Shown: positions 1 through 6,846, counted from the stretch's first letter. The stretch is 17,251 nucleotides of DNA from Megamonas sp. UBA1799 (GCA_002319815.1 DCFR01000020.1:1-17251), one strand, 5' to 3'. Notes: generated by a model from the sequence alone, not told the origin. Translations and numbers: made by a program.

Positions 1-1538
1 CCATCGCCGGTCATTGCAACCAGCATTCCTTTTTCCTGATACTCCCGAATTAAATTTAATTTTGTTTCCGGCGTCGCTTCCGCCTGAAAATCATCAACGC
101 CCGCCTCGGCGGCAATCGCTGTAGCCGTAAGTGAATTATCACCGGTAATCATTACGGTTCGAATGCCCATGCGGCGCAATTCATTAAATCGCGCTTTAAT
201 CCCGCCTTTGACAATATCTTTTAAATAAATTGTCCCCAACACTTTATCCTGCCGCGCTACCACCAGCGGCGTGCCGCCATTTTTAGCAATAACCTGACAA
301 TCAGACCATACGGCATCAGGCATCAGGTGCCCCTGGCTTTCAATATAGGCCTTAATGGCCTCCATAGATCCCTTGCGTATTTCTGTTTTTCCCAGGTTAA
401 TGCCGCTCATCCGCGTCTGGGCCGAGAACGGAATAAACTGTGCTTCCAGTTCTCCCAAGCGCTGCGCACGCACGCCGAATAGTTGTTTGGCCAAAACCAC
501 AATACTGCGTCCTTCCGGCGTTTCATCCGCCAAAGACGAAAGCTGCGCGGCATTGGCTAAATCTGCTGCGGAAACCCCCGGCGCCGGAAAAAAATCCGCC
601 GCCATCCGATTTCCTAAAGTAATGGTTCCGGTTTTATCCAACAAAAGAACATTAATATCGCCTGCCGCCTCTACTGCCCGGCCTGACATCGCCAATACAT
701 TGCGCTGCAGCAGCCGATTCATTCCGGCAATACCAATCGCGGAAAGCAATCCGCCAATCGTTGTGGGAATCAGACAAACCAACAATGCAATCAGCATAGG
801 CACAGAAATACTTGTCGATGAATATAAAGCAAACGGTTCAATCATAATCACCGCAACTAAAAAAATAATACTGAGCCCAACCAGTAAAATTGTCAAAGCA
901 ATCTCGTTCGGTGTTTTTTGCCGTTTTGCGCCTTCGACCAAACCAATCATTCGATCAATAAACGTTTCTCCCGGATTCGACGTAATTTGTATTTGCAGCC
1001 AATCCGATAATAAACGAGTACCGCCCGTAACCGAAGAACGATCGCCGCCGGATTCCCGGATGACCGGCGCCGATTCACCTGTCACGGCGCTTTCATCTAC
1101 CGACGCCGCACCGGCAAGAACTTCGCCGTCTCCAGGGATGATATCGCCCGGTTCTACCCGCACAATATCGCCTTTACGTAATGTATTCGCCGCCACCAGT
1201 TCAATGTCGCCATTGCCGTGGATTTTTTTTGCCTCTGTATCCTGCCTCGTCTGACGCAAGGTCTGCGCCTGTGCTTTGCCTTTTCCCTCGGCGATGGCTT
1301 CCGCAAAATTAGCAAAAAATACGGTAAACCAAAGCCATAAAGAAATATTCAACTCAAACCACAAGGCATCATCATTTCCGATCAGTAAATCCCGAATAAA
1401 ATACCCGGTCGTCAAACAAGAACCAATTAAAACCATAAACATCACCGGATTTCGTATCTGTAACCGCGGGTTCAGTTTGCGGATAGCCTCGATAATCGCT
1501 GTTTGCAGTAATTTTTTATCTATTTGACAGTATTTCAT
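1..1538 (-). CDS. kdpB: Potassium-transporting ATPase subunit B (KdpB), 3' end missing
   Basis: KdpB is the P-type ATPase subunit of the KdpFABC high-affinity K+ pump; it hydrolyses ATP at the inner membrane to drive K+ through KdpA. The window encodes 512 residues from an ATG at 1536-1538, preceded by an AAGGA ribosome site about six bases upstream. Visible landmarks are the actuator-domain TGES motif (residues 153-156), the phosphorylation motif DKTGT with Asp at residue 301, and AMTGD at 508-512, where the window ends inside the TGDGxND hinge motif. The family is usually about 680-700 residues, so roughly a quarter is off the left edge. It starts 32 bases after the kdpA stop, consistent with one kdpF-A-B transcript; kdpC would be expected beyond base 1. 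No frameshift or missing catalytic residue is visible. The identification is very secure. Confidence 0.97.
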   Translation of the reverse strand, partial: MKYCQIDKKLLQTAIIEAIRKLNPRLQIRNPVMFMVLIGSCLTTGYFIRDLLIGNDDALWFELNISLWLWFTVFFANFAEAIAEGKGKAQAQTLRQTRQDTEAKKIHGNGDIELVAANTLRKGDIVRVEPGDIIPGDGEVLAGAASVDESAVTGESAPVIRESGGDRSSVTGGTRLLSDWLQIQITSNPGETFIDRMIGLVEGAKRQKTPNEIALTILLVGLSIIFLVAVIMIEPFALYSSTSISVPMLIALLVCLIPTTIGGLLSAIGIAGMNRLLQRNVLAMSGRAVEAAGDINVLLLDKTGTITLGNRMAADFFPAPGVSAADLANAAQLSSLADETPEGRSIVVLAKQLFGVRAQRLGELEAQFIPFSAQTRMSGINLGKTEIRKGSMEAIKAYIESQGHLMPDAVWSDCQVIAKNGGTPLVVARQDKVLGTIYLKDIVKGGIKARFNELRRMGIRTVMITGDNSLTATAIAAEAGVDDFQAEATPETKLNLIREYQEKGMLVAMTGD

Positions 1539-1570
1539 AAAATTTCCTTCTTTCTTATACTAAAGCGTTA

Positions 1571-3277
1571 TCAATACAAGATTGTCTGCAATTGCAGAAC
1601 AAAATGTTCCGCAATCGGCCCCAATGCCAAAGCCGGAAAAAAAGTCAAGGCGCCGACCAGCAGAACGATACAGCAAAGCAAAGCGGCAAATATAGCTCCA
1701 TGCGTTTGAAAAGTACCGGAACTATCCGGCGCACTTTTCTTTTCAACCAGACTGCCGGCCAAAGCTAAAACCGGTATAATAACGCCGAACCGGCCCACCA
1801 GCATCGCGGCAGCTAAAGTCAGGTTGTAAAACAAGGTATTTGCATTTAAGCCGGCAAAAGCACTGCCGTTATTACCGGCCGCCGATGAATAGGCATAAAG
1901 AATTTCCGATAAGCCATGCGGCCCCTGATTATGCAGGGCATCGACGCCGGTAGCCGTACAGGTCGCCAGTCCGCTGCCAAACAGAATAGCCAGCGCCGGC
2001 AGCAAGACCGCAATAACAACCATTTTCATTTCATACGGCTCAATTTTTTTCCCCAAGTATTCCGGCGTACGCCCCACCATAAGCCCCACAATAAACACCG
2101 TCAGCACGACAAAAACCAACATCCCATAAAAACCGGCGCCGACGCCGCCAAATACAACTTCACCCAACATAATCTGCAGCATCGCAATCATGCCGCTTAG
2201 GGGCATATAACTATCCAGCATTGAATTCACTGCGCCGCAGGAAGCAGCGGTCGTCACCGCACTGAACAGCGAACTGCCGCCCAGGCCAAATCGAACTTCC
2301 TGCCCTTCCAGTGCGGTTGGCCCGGAAATTCCTAAAGCGGCCAAATACGGATTCCCGCTGCTTTCATTAAAATAAATACCTCCCAGAAAGATAAAAAACA
2401 ATACGGACATCGCCGCCATAATTGTATATCCTTGCCGAGCATCTTTCACCATGCGTCCAAACATAAATAGAAGACTGACCGGAAGCAAAAAAATTAGAAA
2501 AACTTGCCACAAATTTGTTAAAGCTGTCGGATTTTCAAAAGGATGCGCGGAATTTGCATTAAAAAAACCGCCGCCATTGGTTCCTAAAAGTTTAATTGCT
2601 TCTTGCGAAGCTACCGGCCCCATGGCTATTGTTTGTGTGCCGCCGTCCAAGGTTGCCGCCGTTACATAAGGAGAAAAATTTTGCAGCACTCCCTGCTGAA
2701 CAAAAAGCAGCGCAAAGACACAGGATATCGGCAGCAAAATCCATAGGGTACCGCGCACCATATCGACCCAATAGTTGCCTACCGTATGCTTACTATGCCA
2801 GGCAATGCCCCGCATCAAGACAATAGCTACCGCCATGCCGGTAGCCGCCGAAAGAAAATTCTGTACTCCCAGCGCCGCCATTTGTGTAAAATAACTCATC
2901 GTCGATTCGCCGCCGTAAGCCTGCCAATTTGTATTTGTAATAAAACTAACCGCCGTATTCAAAGCCAGATCCCAGGGAATCGCCGTTTCCTTTGCCGGAT
3001 TTAACGGTAAGCCCGCTTGCCATAATTCGATAAAAAAAACTACTAATAACCCCACTATTTGAAATACGACTAACGATCCTGCATATCTTTTCCAGCTCAT
3101 GTCCTGCTGCGGTGATATACCGGAAAAACGATAAATGATTTTCTCTATTGGGCACAACACAGGATCTAACCAGGTGCCCTCTTTTTCAAATACCCGATAC
3201 AGATAGCTGCCAAAAAATTTTGCTGCAAAAACAACGATACTAAACCAAAGCAGATATAAAACAATATCTTTTATCAT
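1571..3277 (-). CDS. kdpA: Potassium-transporting ATPase subunit A (KdpA)
   Basis: KdpA is the K+-selective channel-like subunit of the KdpFABC pump, a polytopic inner-membrane protein of the superfamily of K+ transporters. The 568-residue product is full length (E. coli KdpA is 557). The four selectivity-filter repeats are visible: NTNWQ (115-119), TNGGGFFNANS (233-243), SCGAV (346-350) and NNGSAFAGL (469-477). A longer reading frame opens at a GTG at 3296-3298, but its extra residues (MEGGGIL) are simply the translated ribosome site GGCGGAGGA. I therefore place the start at the ATG at 3275-3277. That ATG shares one base with the kdpF stop (TAATG), implying translational coupling. No anomalies were seen. 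Confidence 0.97.
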   Translation of the reverse strand: MIKDIVLYLLWFSIVVFAAKFFGSYLYRVFEKEGTWLDPVLCPIEKIIYRFSGISPQQDMSWKRYAGSLVVFQIVGLLVVFFIELWQAGLPLNPAKETAIPWDLALNTAVSFITNTNWQAYGGESTMSYFTQMAALGVQNFLSAATGMAVAIVLMRGIAWHSKHTVGNYWVDMVRGTLWILLPISCVFALLFVQQGVLQNFSPYVTAATLDGGTQTIAMGPVASQEAIKLLGTNGGGFFNANSAHPFENPTALTNLWQVFLIFLLPVSLLFMFGRMVKDARQGYTIMAAMSVLFFIFLGGIYFNESSGNPYLAALGISGPTALEGQEVRFGLGGSSLFSAVTTAASCGAVNSMLDSYMPLSGMIAMLQIMLGEVVFGGVGAGFYGMLVFVVLTVFIVGLMVGRTPEYLGKKIEPYEMKMVVIAVLLPALAILFGSGLATCTATGVDALHNQGPHGLSEILYAYSSAAGNNGSAFAGLNANTLFYNLTLAAAMLVGRFGVIIPVLALAGSLVEKKSAPDSSGTFQTHGAIFAALLCCIVLLVGALTFFPALALGPIAEHFVLQLQTILY

Positions 3278-3363
3278 TAAAATTCCTCCGCCTTCCACAA
3301 AACATAAATTAAATAAAATAAAAGCCCGGCGCCGGCTGCGCCGCCAAAAATAAATTCACTCAC
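3277..3363 (-). CDS. kdpF: KdpF small membrane subunit of the Kdp pump
   Basis: This 28-codon gene is too short for most gene finders. It starts at a GTG (3361-3363) preceded by an AAGGGAG ribosome site eight bases upstream, and ends in TAA overlapping the kdpA ATG by one base. The product begins MSEFIFGGAAGAGLLFY, forms one hydrophobic helix (about residues 9-22) and ends WKAEEF. Known KdpF proteins are about 29 residues, with a single helix and an acidic -AE.F-like tail, and lie directly before kdpA. In the E. coli pump KdpF packs at the KdpA/KdpB interface and stabilises the complex. Position, length, hydrophobicity and tail all agree. Confidence 0.9.
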   Translation of the reverse strand: MSEFIFGGAAGAGLLFYLIYVLWKAEEF

Positions 3364-3418
3364 TTTGTGTTCTCCCTTCTGCTATGCAGCATACATTTCA
3401 CTTCGGTTTCAGAATATC

Positions 3419-3424
3419 ATTATG
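3419..3424 (-). promoter_or_regulatory. Candidate -10 element of the kdpFAB promoter
   Basis: The minus strand reads CATAAT here, about 55 bases before the kdpF GTG. No convincing -35 hexamer is found 16-18 bases upstream (TTATTT or similar). Activator-dependent promoters such as kdp in other bacteria typically have a poor -35. A transcription start near 3412 would put the T-rich KdpE-like element at about -47 to -67. Tentative. Confidence 0.4.
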
Positions 3425-3458
3425 CATATAAAAAATGGATAAAATAATGTATTGCTTC

Positions 3459-3479
3459 CATAAAAAAAGCATAAAAAAA
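3459..3479 (-). promoter_or_regulatory. Candidate KdpE response-regulator binding site
   Basis: The minus strand contains TTTTTATGCTTTTTTTATG. From memory, the E. coli kdpFABC operator bound by KdpE contains TTTATACTTTTTTTACA, so only about three positions differ over the shared length. The spacing to the candidate -10 also resembles E. coli. Part of the element doubles as the T-run of the preceding symporter terminator. The kdpDE genes are not in the window, and low-complexity T-rich DNA can match by chance. Confidence 0.45.
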
Positions 3480-3502
3480 CAGCCCATCCTATCGATGAGC
3501 TG
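3473..3502 (-). terminator. Intrinsic terminator of the DAACS symporter gene
   Basis: On the minus strand a nine-base-pair stem (CAGCTCATC / GATGGGCTG, one G-T wobble) with a five-base loop GATAG is followed by seven T residues. It lies 36-65 bases after the symporter stop codon and separates that gene from the kdp operon. Confidence 0.85.
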
Positions 3503-3537
3503 CAAATTTTATACTTTTTTATAGAAAAAACTAGTTT

Positions 3538-4752
3538 TTAATCACAAACAGTTTCCGTATGGCTCTTTTCCGTTTCATTCACGACCACGGCGACTGCAGC
3601 ATCACCAGTGATGTTAAGGCAGGTACGGAACATATCCAGGACACGGTCAATGCCGGCTACCAACGCCAGACCCTCAATCGGCAATCCAACGGACTGAAGA
3701 ACCATCGCCAGCATGATGAGTCCGGCTCCCGGAACACCGGCTGTACCAATAGAAGCCAGCGTGCCCGTGAGGACAATCATCATCATCTGCTGCATCGTCA
3801 GATCAATCCCAAATACGTTGGCGATAAACAACGAGCAAACGCCCATGTAAAGCGCCGTCCCATCCATATTAATCGTCGCGCCCAACGGAAGAACAAAGCT
3901 GGCAATATCCCGCGATACGCCGAGCTTTTCCTCGGTATTTTTCATATTAATCGGCAGCGTAGCCGAACTCGAACAGGTGGTGAATGCAATCAGCATCGCT
4001 TCCGACATGCCGCGGAAAAATCTGATCGGACTCATTTTGCCCAGCACAGAAGCCAGGGACGAATAAACAAAAACCGCATGCAGTACACAGCCAATCGCTA
4101 CCGAAACAATAACCGACAAAAGCGGCAGCAGAACTTTTGGACCATTTTGCGCCACTACCGGCAACAAAAGAGCAAACACGCCAATAGGCGCCACTTCCAT
4201 AACCATTGCAATGATCTTGTAGCATACTTCAGCACAGGAATCAAAAAAATCGGACAAACGCTGGCCTTTTTCGCCGCCAACCTGAATGATGCCAACACCG
4301 ACAAACAGAGCAAAGATAATGACCGGCAAAATATCAGCCTTGGCCATGGATTGCACCGGATTTGCCGGAATCATGGCGACAAAAACTTCCATGATTGATG
4401 GCGCCGCTTTCACAGACGGCGCAACGGCTCCGGACATTTCCATGCCGATGCCAGGATGCGATACGCCGGCAACGCCAAAACCAATGATAATGGCTACAGC
4501 CGTCGTAATAAGATACAACCCCAGGGTCTTGGCGCCAATACGCCCCAGTTTCTTCATATCGCCAAGACTTGTCATGCCAACGACCAGCGATGTAAAGACG
4601 ACCGGTACAATCATCATTTTAATCAGATTGATAAACATCGTGCCTATCGGTGCAATCCACCATTTGATAAACGGCAGATATTCTGTTCCGGTAATAAGAC
4701 CAACAACAACCGACAGAATTAAAGAAATAAAAATTTTGAATGACAGATTCAC
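3538..4752 (-). CDS. Dicarboxylate/amino acid:cation symporter (glutamate/aspartate type, DAACS family)
   Basis: This is a 404-residue secondary transporter expected to import an acidic amino acid or dicarboxylate with Na+ or H+ across the cytoplasmic membrane. It has the complete GltPh-type core: the hairpin-1 tip TCSSSAT (259-265), NMDGT of helix 7 (295-299), the hairpin-2 tip GVPGAG (339-344), and the helix-8 pattern GID..LDMFRT..N (Asp369, Asp373, Arg376, Asn380). The helix-8 Arg coordinates the substrate side-chain carboxylate in GltPh, so glutamate, aspartate or a dicarboxylate is favoured over neutral amino acids. The start is a GTG (4750-4752) with AAGGAGGAG six bases upstream. The gene has its own promoter and terminator, so it is monocistronic. 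gltP, gltT and dctA cannot be distinguished by sequence reading alone, so no symbol is given. Confidence 0.93.
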   Translation of the reverse strand: MNLSFKIFISLILSVVVGLITGTEYLPFIKWWIAPIGTMFINLIKMMIVPVVFTSLVVGMTSLGDMKKLGRIGAKTLGLYLITTAVAIIIGFGVAGVSHPGIGMEMSGAVAPSVKAAPSIMEVFVAMIPANPVQSMAKADILPVIIFALFVGVGIIQVGGEKGQRLSDFFDSCAEVCYKIIAMVMEVAPIGVFALLLPVVAQNGPKVLLPLLSVIVSVAIGCVLHAVFVYSSLASVLGKMSPIRFFRGMSEAMLIAFTTCSSSATLPINMKNTEEKLGVSRDIASFVLPLGATINMDGTALYMGVCSLFIANVFGIDLTMQQMMMIVLTGTLASIGTAGVPGAGLIMLAMVLQSVGLPIEGLALVAGIDRVLDMFRTCLNITGDAAVAVVVNETEKSHTETVCD

Positions 4753-4782
4753 TTGTGACTCCTCCTTAAAATATCTTTTTCT

Positions 4783-4812
4783 ATTATATATGAACTTATG
4801 GCATAATGTCTA
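4783..4812 (-). promoter_or_regulatory. Promoter of the DAACS symporter gene
   Basis: The minus strand has TAGACA (4807-4812) and a perfect TATAAT (4783-4788) separated by 18 bases, giving a leader of about 25 bases before the GTG start. A near-perfect pair of 11-base direct repeats lies just upstream (4829-4850). Confidence 0.75.
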
Positions 4813-4828
4813 CAGTCAGAGGGCATAG

Positions 4829-4850
4829 AAAGGGATTTTAAAGGGTTTTT
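4829..4850. repeat. Two adjacent 11-bp direct repeats upstream of the symporter promoter
   Basis: AAAGGGATTTT (4829-4839) is immediately followed by AAAGGGTTTTT (4840-4850), differing at one base. The period of about one helical turn and the position 17-38 bases upstream of the symporter -35 are typical of tandem activator or repressor sites. The cognate regulator is unknown, and this could be chance in AT-rich DNA. Confidence 0.35.
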
Positions 4851-4932
4851 TTGTAAAGTATCCTGTATACAAAGTGCAAATACATGACAAAACGGTAACT
4901 TTTATTTATATCACAATTTTCATAAAAGTCTG

Positions 4933-4961
4933 TTGACTTTCCTGAGGGCTTATGCTACAAT
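4933..4961 (+). promoter_or_regulatory. Strong promoter of the orphan non-coding RNA
   Basis: TTGACT (4933-4938), a 17-base spacer and TACAAT (4956-4961) form a near-consensus sigma-A promoter. The TG at 4953-4954 gives an extended -10 (TGCTACAAT). Transcription would start near 4968, reading rightward away from the symporter and towards the 3' end of purA. Confidence 0.85.
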
Positions 4962-4967
4962 AAAGAC

Positions 4968-5372
4968 AACAAGAAAAGGCAAACCGGTTGCGAGGACGGA
5001 CGGAGAACGAGGAGAATCTTTAGTACCCGGCCCAGCAAAAAGCAGTGAGGGAAACCACACAGGACTTGCAGGAATTAGGAGGATGGCGCATCGGAGGCGG
5101 TCATCCGGATGACAAGCGATTCGATGAACGAACCAAAGGAGCAAGAACCTCCTAATGGAAAGGCTCCGGTGGGTGTAAGGCACGGGACGATGAGGCTCCC
5201 GGGACGAAGGTGTAGACGATGCGGCAGCCGCGTCGGGCTGCCGGACGATGTACACCTGCCGAAGTACCGCCATCCAAATACCCCCGACAGCTGGATGGCA
5301 TCACAGGTAAAGCCTTTTCAACGGAAGAAAGACCGCTACGGTGCAAAGAAACCGCAGCGGCCTTTCTTTTTT
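4968..5372 (+). ncRNA. Orphan structured non-coding RNA, about 405 nt, family not recognised
   Basis: A strong promoter and strong terminator bracket this unit, which lies between two minus-strand genes, so it is neither a leader nor a UTR of a plus-strand gene. The 5' and 3' parts pair (GAAAAGGC 4973-4980 with GCCTTTTC 5312-5319), closing the molecule. Inside are TTAGGAGG (5075-5082) / CCTCCTAA (5148-5155), the hairpin GTCAT-CCGG-ATGAC (5100-5113), and a long hairpin at 5208-5257 with stems AGGTGTA/TACACCT and CGGCAGCC/GGCTGCCG. GCCATCC (5269-5275) / GGATGGC (5293-5299) forms another. The strand is GGA-rich: 18 GGA against 5 TCC over 4968-5326. I looked for the conserved cores of RNase P RNA, tmRNA, SRP RNA, T-box and cobalamin riboswitches and found none. 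The short open frame at 5109-5381 runs through the terminator and has no ribosome site. Function unknown; a trans-acting regulatory or protein-binding RNA is the likeliest reading. Confidence 0.8.
5327..5372 (+). terminator. Intrinsic terminator of the orphan RNA
   Basis: GAAAGACCGCTACGGT (5327-5342) pairs with ACCGCAGCGGCCTTTC (5351-5366), a 16-position stem with two mismatches and an eight-base loop. Six T residues (5367-5372) follow. It is oriented for plus-strand transcription. Confidence 0.9.
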
Positions 5373-5406
5373 ATGCGATGAATTTACAATAGGATTGCAA
5401 CGATGC

Positions 5407-5448
5407 AAAAAAAACAAGGCGGCTGTCATGTGAATGGCGGCCGCCCTG
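5407..5448 (-). terminator. Intrinsic terminator of purA
   Basis: On the minus strand the stem CAGGGCGGC / GCCGCCTTG (5440-5448 with 5415-5423, one wobble) is followed by eight T residues (5407-5414). It lies about 30 bases after the purA stop and faces the orphan-RNA terminator, so converging transcripts are both stopped. Confidence 0.88.
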
Positions 5449-5476
5449 CTTTCTATTGCCTGCAAAATAAGAACTC

Positions 5477-6763
5477 TTAGAACATTTTATCGTCAAGAAT
5501 AATCGTCTGATCCCGGTTCGGTCCAACGGAAACAATGCCCAGACAAATGCCGGTAACTTCAGCCAAACGCGTCAGATAGACCTGCGCTTCCTTCGGCAGA
5601 TCCTCATAGCGGCGCACGCCGCTGATGTTCTTTTTCCAGCCTTTAAAGGTTTCATAGACCGGTTCCACCTTGGCCAACACCTTGAGGCTAGCCGGGATCT
5701 CATTCAGCAGTTTGCCTTCATATTTATAACCTGTGCACATCTTGATTTCATCAAAGCCATCAAGAATATCCAACCGGGTAATAGCCATGTAGTCAATCCC
5801 CGAAAGCAGGCCGGCATAGCGAACGACAAAAGCGTCCAACCAACCGGTGCGGCGCGGACGACCGGTAACCGTGCCATACTCGTGCCCGGCATCGCGGATT
5901 TTTTCACCAATCGCATTCAGCTGCTCAGTCGGGAAAGGACCTTCGCCCACTCGGGTACAATAAGCCTTTACGACGCCAATGATCTTATCCAGGCGATTCG
6001 GAGCAACACCCGCCCCGACGCCAATCCCGCCCGATACAGGGTGTGAAGCCGTGACATACGGATAGGTTCCATAGTCAATATCCAGCATCGTTGCCTGCGC
6101 GCCTTCGAACAGAATCTTTTTGCCGGCGGCCAGCTCATCATTGAGCAAAGAAATTGTATCACAGACATAAGGACGCAGACGCTCCGCATAACCCTCATAT
6201 TCGGTGAGAATTTCTTCGTAATCCAGCGGCGCATGATTGTACATACGCTCCAGCTCAATATTTTTCAACGCCAGATTTTCCTTCAGCCGTTTAGCAAATT
6301 CCTCTTTATCCATGAGATCGCACACACGGATGCCGATGCGATGGTCCTTATCCATATAGCAAGGACCAATACCGCGCTTCGTCGTGCCGATTTTTCCCTT
6401 GCCGCGCAGTTCTTCATTGAGCCCATCCATCAGACTGTGATACGGCAGTACTACATGAGCCCGGTTAGAAAGACGAATGCCGCTCACGTCGATGCCGCGT
6501 TTTTCCATCGCATCCATTTCTTCAAGCATGACCTGCGGATCAACGACAACGCCGTTGGCGATCACGCAAAGCGTTCCTTTGTAAAGAATACCGGACGGCA
6601 AAAGGCGCAGCTTGTACTCCTCGCCGTTCACTGTCACCGTATGACCGGCATTGCTGCCGCCCTGATAGCGCACGACGGTATCCGCCTGCTGCGCAAGATA
6701 GTCGACGATTTTTCCCTTGCCCTCGTCGCCCCACTGGCTTCCCATTACTACAACTGCTGACAT
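5477..6763 (-). CDS. purA: Adenylosuccinate synthetase (PurA)
   Basis: PurA joins IMP and aspartate using GTP to form adenylosuccinate, the first committed step to AMP, in the cytoplasm. The 428-residue protein is full length. The GTP-binding glycine loop WGDEGKGK (11-18, with the catalytic Asp13), GGSNAGHTV (35-43, His41), the IMP-contacting stretch GTTKRGIGP (126-134), LFEGAQ (218-223), and the aspartate-binding loop TVTGRPRRTGW (298-308) are all intact. TRLD (329-332) stands where most homologues have TKLD for guanine recognition. A TTG at 6779-6781 would add six residues, but these translate the AGGAGG ribosome site, so the ATG at 6761-6763 is chosen, nine bases downstream of AGGAGG. It is the second gene after purB, 83 bases away, and ends at its own terminator. 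Confidence 0.97.
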   Translation of the reverse strand: MSAVVVMGSQWGDEGKGKIVDYLAQQADTVVRYQGGSNAGHTVTVNGEEYKLRLLPSGILYKGTLCVIANGVVVDPQVMLEEMDAMEKRGIDVSGIRLSNRAHVVLPYHSLMDGLNEELRGKGKIGTTKRGIGPCYMDKDHRIGIRVCDLMDKEEFAKRLKENLALKNIELERMYNHAPLDYEEILTEYEGYAERLRPYVCDTISLLNDELAAGKKILFEGAQATMLDIDYGTYPYVTASHPVSGGIGVGAGVAPNRLDKIIGVVKAYCTRVGEGPFPTEQLNAIGEKIRDAGHEYGTVTGRPRRTGWLDAFVVRYAGLLSGIDYMAITRLDILDGFDEIKMCTGYKYEGKLLNEIPASLKVLAKVEPVYETFKGWKKNISGVRRYEDLPKEAQVYLTRLAEVTGICLGIVSVGPNRDQTIILDDKMF

Positions 6764-6804
6764 TAGAGATGACCTCCTCAAAGTCTTTTTCTTGTAATAC
6801 CTAA

Positions 6805-6833
6805 GGCAGCGAATCCATCAAGGAATCGCTGCC
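6805..6833 (-). other. Stable hairpin between purB and purA
   Basis: GGCAGCGATTCC and GGATTCGCTGCC form a 12-position stem with one T-T mismatch and a five-base loop, starting 13 bases after the purB stop. No T-run follows (TTAGGTATTACAAG), so it is not a classical terminator. It may act as a 3'-end stabiliser or processing site, or as a leaky terminator that lowers purA expression relative to purB. Confidence 0.6.
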
Positions 6834-6846
6834 CGGAATGTTAAGG

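Noticed and set aside
355..1254. A 299-codon plus-strand frame opposite kdpB.
   Set aside because: It is antisense to well-conserved P-type ATPase motifs, with no independent coding evidence.
3559..4398. A 279-codon plus-strand frame opposite the DAACS symporter gene.
   Set aside because: Its composition is extremely rich in N, H, R and Q, as expected from the complement of a hydrophobic membrane-protein gene; no motif or ribosome site is present.
4968..5372. Orphan RNA as RNase P RNA, tmRNA, SRP RNA, T-box or cobalamin riboswitch.
   Set aside because: I could not find the RNase P core (GAGGAAAGTCC), tmRNA ends, the SRP GGAA-loop region, a T-box TGGNACCGCG element or a cobalamin B12-box. 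No downstream plus-strand gene exists for a cis-riboswitch. A covariance-model search would be decisive.
5109..5381. A 90-codon frame within the orphan RNA as a small protein.
   Set aside because: It lacks a ribosome site, crosses the strong terminator stem and T-run, and is rich in R, P and K without a recognisable fold; the RNA structure explains the region better.
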